The notes under the pieces: model-generated | The model's input: only the letters and a program-made list of their open reading frames with translations | The model's database searches: none | What the model was told of the DNA's origin: nothing | Program-made: the position numbers and the translations under genes | Origin: an uncultured Pelagibacteraceae bacterium | GTDB taxonomy: Bacteria > Pseudomonadota > Alphaproteobacteria > Pelagibacterales > Pelagibacteraceae | Length of the DNA stretch: 33,640 nucleotides | Reading direction: 5' to 3' | Assembly (NCBI GenBank): GCA_902559305.1 | Contig: CACEHK010000010.1 | Location: forward strand, 1-33,640 | Shown here: piece by piece, positions 31,687 through 33,640 of the stretch | How the letters are laid out: each line of letters starts with the position of its first letter | Numbering within the stretch: the stretch's first letter is position 1

Positions 31687-33414
31687 TTATTTTTTTTTTT
31701 TATTTTTTTCTAATTTATCTGAAAGTGACGAAAATGGAAGATTTTTTCCAGATAATGGTGAAGAAAACTTATTCACCGCCTCTTTATTCTGCAATTCTTC
31801 CAATAGTTTAATGCTCAAATTTACTTTTCTTTTACTGATATCCAAATCTGATATTGCAGCATCGATTCTTTCTCCTCCCACAAATCTTGATGGTCGAGCG
31901 TCAGCAGAATTAATAGCTATTTGAGATTTTCTTATCAAAAATTCCATTTCGGAACCTTCTGGTTTAACAAGCAAACCTCTATTATCTGCAGAAGATACTT
32001 TTACTGTTATAACATCGTTTACTTTTTTATCTTTAAACCATTCAATAGGATCCTTCATCATTTGTTTAAGACCGACCCTAACTTTTTGATCTTCTTTTTT
32101 AATCTCTAAAATTTTAACTTTTAATGTTTCTCCTTTTTTATACTTCTTTAATTCTTCTTCAGGGTTTCCAACATAAGAAAGATCATTTGCATGTAAAAAT
32201 GCTTCTATTTCAATATCTTTTAATTTTAAATAAATTGCATATTCATTAATATTTGAAATTTTTCCTTCTATATCTGAGCCAACTGGAAAATTAGCCTCAA
32301 GTTTTTGAAAGGGATTCTCTTGTGTTAATCTATGAGATATGGCTATTCTTCTTTTTTCTTTATCAATTTCAGTGATCACACATTCTATTTCATCTCCAAT
32401 TTTGAATAATTTTTTTGCAGAAATATTTTTTTTAGTCCAGCTTAGCTCTGAACTATGCAATAAACTTGTCAATCCAGGTTCTAATTCACAAAAGCAACCA
32501 TAATCAGTTATTTTAACGACTTTAGCTTTATATTTTTTATTAAGTTCGTAGTTATCAATATGATTGAATGGATCAGGAGAAAGTTGTTTAATTGAACAAC
32601 CTACCTGTTGCTTTTCTTTATCCACAGAAATAACTAATAGATCATGCTTTTCACCTAGATTAAAAATTTCATCAGGATGACCAACTCTTGAATATGATAT
32701 TTCTTGAAGATGAACCAAAACATCAAGCTCACCATTATTTACATCAAAAAAACAGCCAAAAGAACTATAACCTTTAACCACCGCGTCTTTTATAATTTGT
32801 CCAACTTTGTATGAATCAATTATTTTAGCTTTATCAATTCTTTTATTTGAAGATATAATTTGTTTTCTTGATACACATGCATTACCTCTAATTTTGTCTA
32901 ATTTGATTAGAGAGAATTTTTGAGGCTGATTCAATAAATGAGATATATCTTTAATTGGCTTATCAGATATTTGCGAACCCGGACAAAACATTAAAGACCC
33001 ACTTTCTATATGCTCAACAATAACACCGCCTTTACATTTAGATGTAATTTTACCCATAATTGGTTCGTTCGCTTCGTATGCTTTTTCTAAAACATGCCAA
33101 CCTTTAAGTTTTTGAGCCTTAGATAAGGAGACAACGACAGCTCCATCTTTGTCTTCTTTTTTTTCCAATAATACCTCTAATTTAGATCCAAGTTTAATCT
33201 CATCTGTTAAGTTAAGTGATTTTAATTCGTTTATATCAAGTATTGGCTCAGACTTTAATCCTTCAATAAAAAGAAATACAAATTTATTCGTAATTTTCGT
33301 AACTGTACCAGTTATTAACTTTCCTTCTTCAATTTTTGTTTTAGACAGCTGGCTATTTAAAAGTGATTCAAACTCTTTCACTCCTGGGTTTGATAAATCT
33401 TTATAAATTTCCAT
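31687..33414 (-). CDS. rpsA: 30S ribosomal protein S1
   Basis: S1 binds mRNA leaders and brings them to the 30S subunit. The 575-aa protein contains six S1/OB repeats, at roughly residues 34-99, 117-183, 203-276, 290-363, 376-446 and 463-532, for example GYSSFGCFFDVNNGELDVLV and ITDYGCFCELEPGLTSLLH, with a short lysine-rich tail. It follows cmk with a 14-base overlap and precedes ihfB by 6 bases. Identification is secure. Confidence 0.97.
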   Translation of the reverse strand: MEIYKDLSNPGVKEFESLLNSQLSKTKIEEGKLITGTVTKITNKFVFLFIEGLKSEPILDINELKSLNLTDEIKLGSKLEVLLEKKEDKDGAVVVSLSKAQKLKGWHVLEKAYEANEPIMGKITSKCKGGVIVEHIESGSLMFCPGSQISDKPIKDISHLLNQPQKFSLIKLDKIRGNACVSRKQIISSNKRIDKAKIIDSYKVGQIIKDAVVKGYSSFGCFFDVNNGELDVLVHLQEISYSRVGHPDEIFNLGEKHDLLVISVDKEKQQVGCSIKQLSPDPFNHIDNYELNKKYKAKVVKITDYGCFCELEPGLTSLLHSSELSWTKKNISAKKLFKIGDEIECVITEIDKEKRRIAISHRLTQENPFQKLEANFPVGSDIEGKISNINEYAIYLKLKDIEIEAFLHANDLSYVGNPEEELKKYKKGETLKVKILEIKKEDQKVRVGLKQMMKDPIEWFKDKKVNDVITVKVSSADNRGLLVKPEGSEMEFLIRKSQIAINSADARPSRFVGGERIDAAISDLDISKRKVNLSIKLLEELQNKEAVNKFSSPLSGKNLPFSSLSDKLEKNKKKK

Positions 33415-33640
33415 ATTTTCTAGTTTTTATATAAATTTTTTTTTTCGTTATCTTGTACAATTTGTCCTTTAACTGTTTTTTACTTAAATTTGTGGTGTCA
33501 ACTAATACAGCACCTTTTACAAAAAGCAAGGGACTTTGTTTTCTATTTTTATCATTAAAATCTCTTACTTTTAAAGCTTTTTCTACATCTTTATATTTAA
33601 TTTTTTTATTTTTTTTTTTTAATTCAAGATATCTTCTTCT
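33401..33640 (-). CDS. cmk: Cytidylate kinase, C-terminal part (5' end outside window)
   Basis: The minus-strand frame from the window edge gives 79 residues beginning RRRYLELKKKN and containing VRDFNDKNRKQSPL, then AVLVDTTNLS. This matches the end of CMP kinase (RRxxxL...RDxxDxxRxxxPL...DxTxLS). The enzyme phosphorylates CMP and dCMP. Reading through, the frame ends at a TAA inside the first codons of rpsA (14-base overlap), giving a basic tail KKKIYIKTRKYGNL. The cmk-rpsA-ihfB order supports the call. Confidence 0.88.
   Translation of the reverse strand, partial: RRRYLELKKKNKKIKYKDVEKALKVRDFNDKNRKQSPLLFVKGAVLVDTTNLSKKQLKDKLYKITKKKIYIKTRKYGNL

Overview
The window looks like a chromosomal segment of a SAR11-clade alphaproteobacterium (Candidatus Pelagibacter or a close relative). 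The reasons are a very AT-rich composition, lysine/isoleucine/asparagine-rich proteins, mostly overlapping or abutting genes with no gene-free stretch above about 230 bases, and alphaproteobacterial gene orders (def-fmt-truA, dapD-dapE, rpmH-rnpA-yidD-yidC-argB, murA-DUF2948-hisD-infA, cmk-rpsA-ihfB-pyrF-trpFBA-accD-folC). A tRNA-His without an encoded G-1 agrees. The assignment is an inference from gene content; no database was searched.

Layout. 1-3318 (+): C-terminal part of an unrecognised helical protein, then def, fmt and truA. 10648-3308 (-): one compact run rpmH, rnpA, yidD, yidC, argB, a HAD phosphatase, dapD, dapE, an HDAC-family amidohydrolase and a SET-domain protein. 10733-11452 (+): a TVP38/VTT membrane protein. 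11453-14318: a surface-polysaccharide-like patch with an SDR sugar-nucleotide enzyme joined in frame to a polytopic membrane protein, and a divergent GT2 glycosyltransferase broken by a frameshift. Then tRNA-Thr(GGT) (-). 14496-18892 (+): two tiny lysine-rich genes, dcd, murA, a DUF2948 gene, hisD, infA, tRNA-Phe(GAA) and a cold-shock gene. 19123-22308 (+): tRNA-His(GTG) four bases before hisS, then overlapping hisZ and hisG. 22311-25501 (+): three DNA-processing genes (MGME1-like PD-(D/E)XK nuclease, rmuC, exonuclease I). 25568-25936 (+): trxA, interrupted. 33640-25933 (-): cmk (partial), rpsA, ihfB, pyrF, trpF, trpB, trpA, accD, folC.

Most unusual signal. The thioredoxin gene is split between the first Cys and the Gly of its CGPC active site by 48 bases that are absent from normal trxA. 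The insert forms a GC-rich, perfect 19-bp hairpin with a TTTT loop and carries TAG, TAA and TGA in the thioredoxin frame. Because 48 is a multiple of three, the rest of trxA stays in frame. It could be a miniature palindromic element, a bypass-type recoding element, or an assembly artefact; raw reads would decide.

Other points. tRNA-His forms the leader of the hisS message. tRNA-His and tRNA-Phe share the same A18/G55 elbow change. A structured leader precedes rmuC and a possible three-way-junction RNA precedes tRNA-His. Two homopolymer sites (A7 in the SDR/membrane fusion, T8 in the glycosyltransferase) look one base off. TrpB, AccD and FolC show non-consensus active-site or metal-site residues. 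The two homopolymer anomalies and the trxA insert also raise the possibility of local sequence error.
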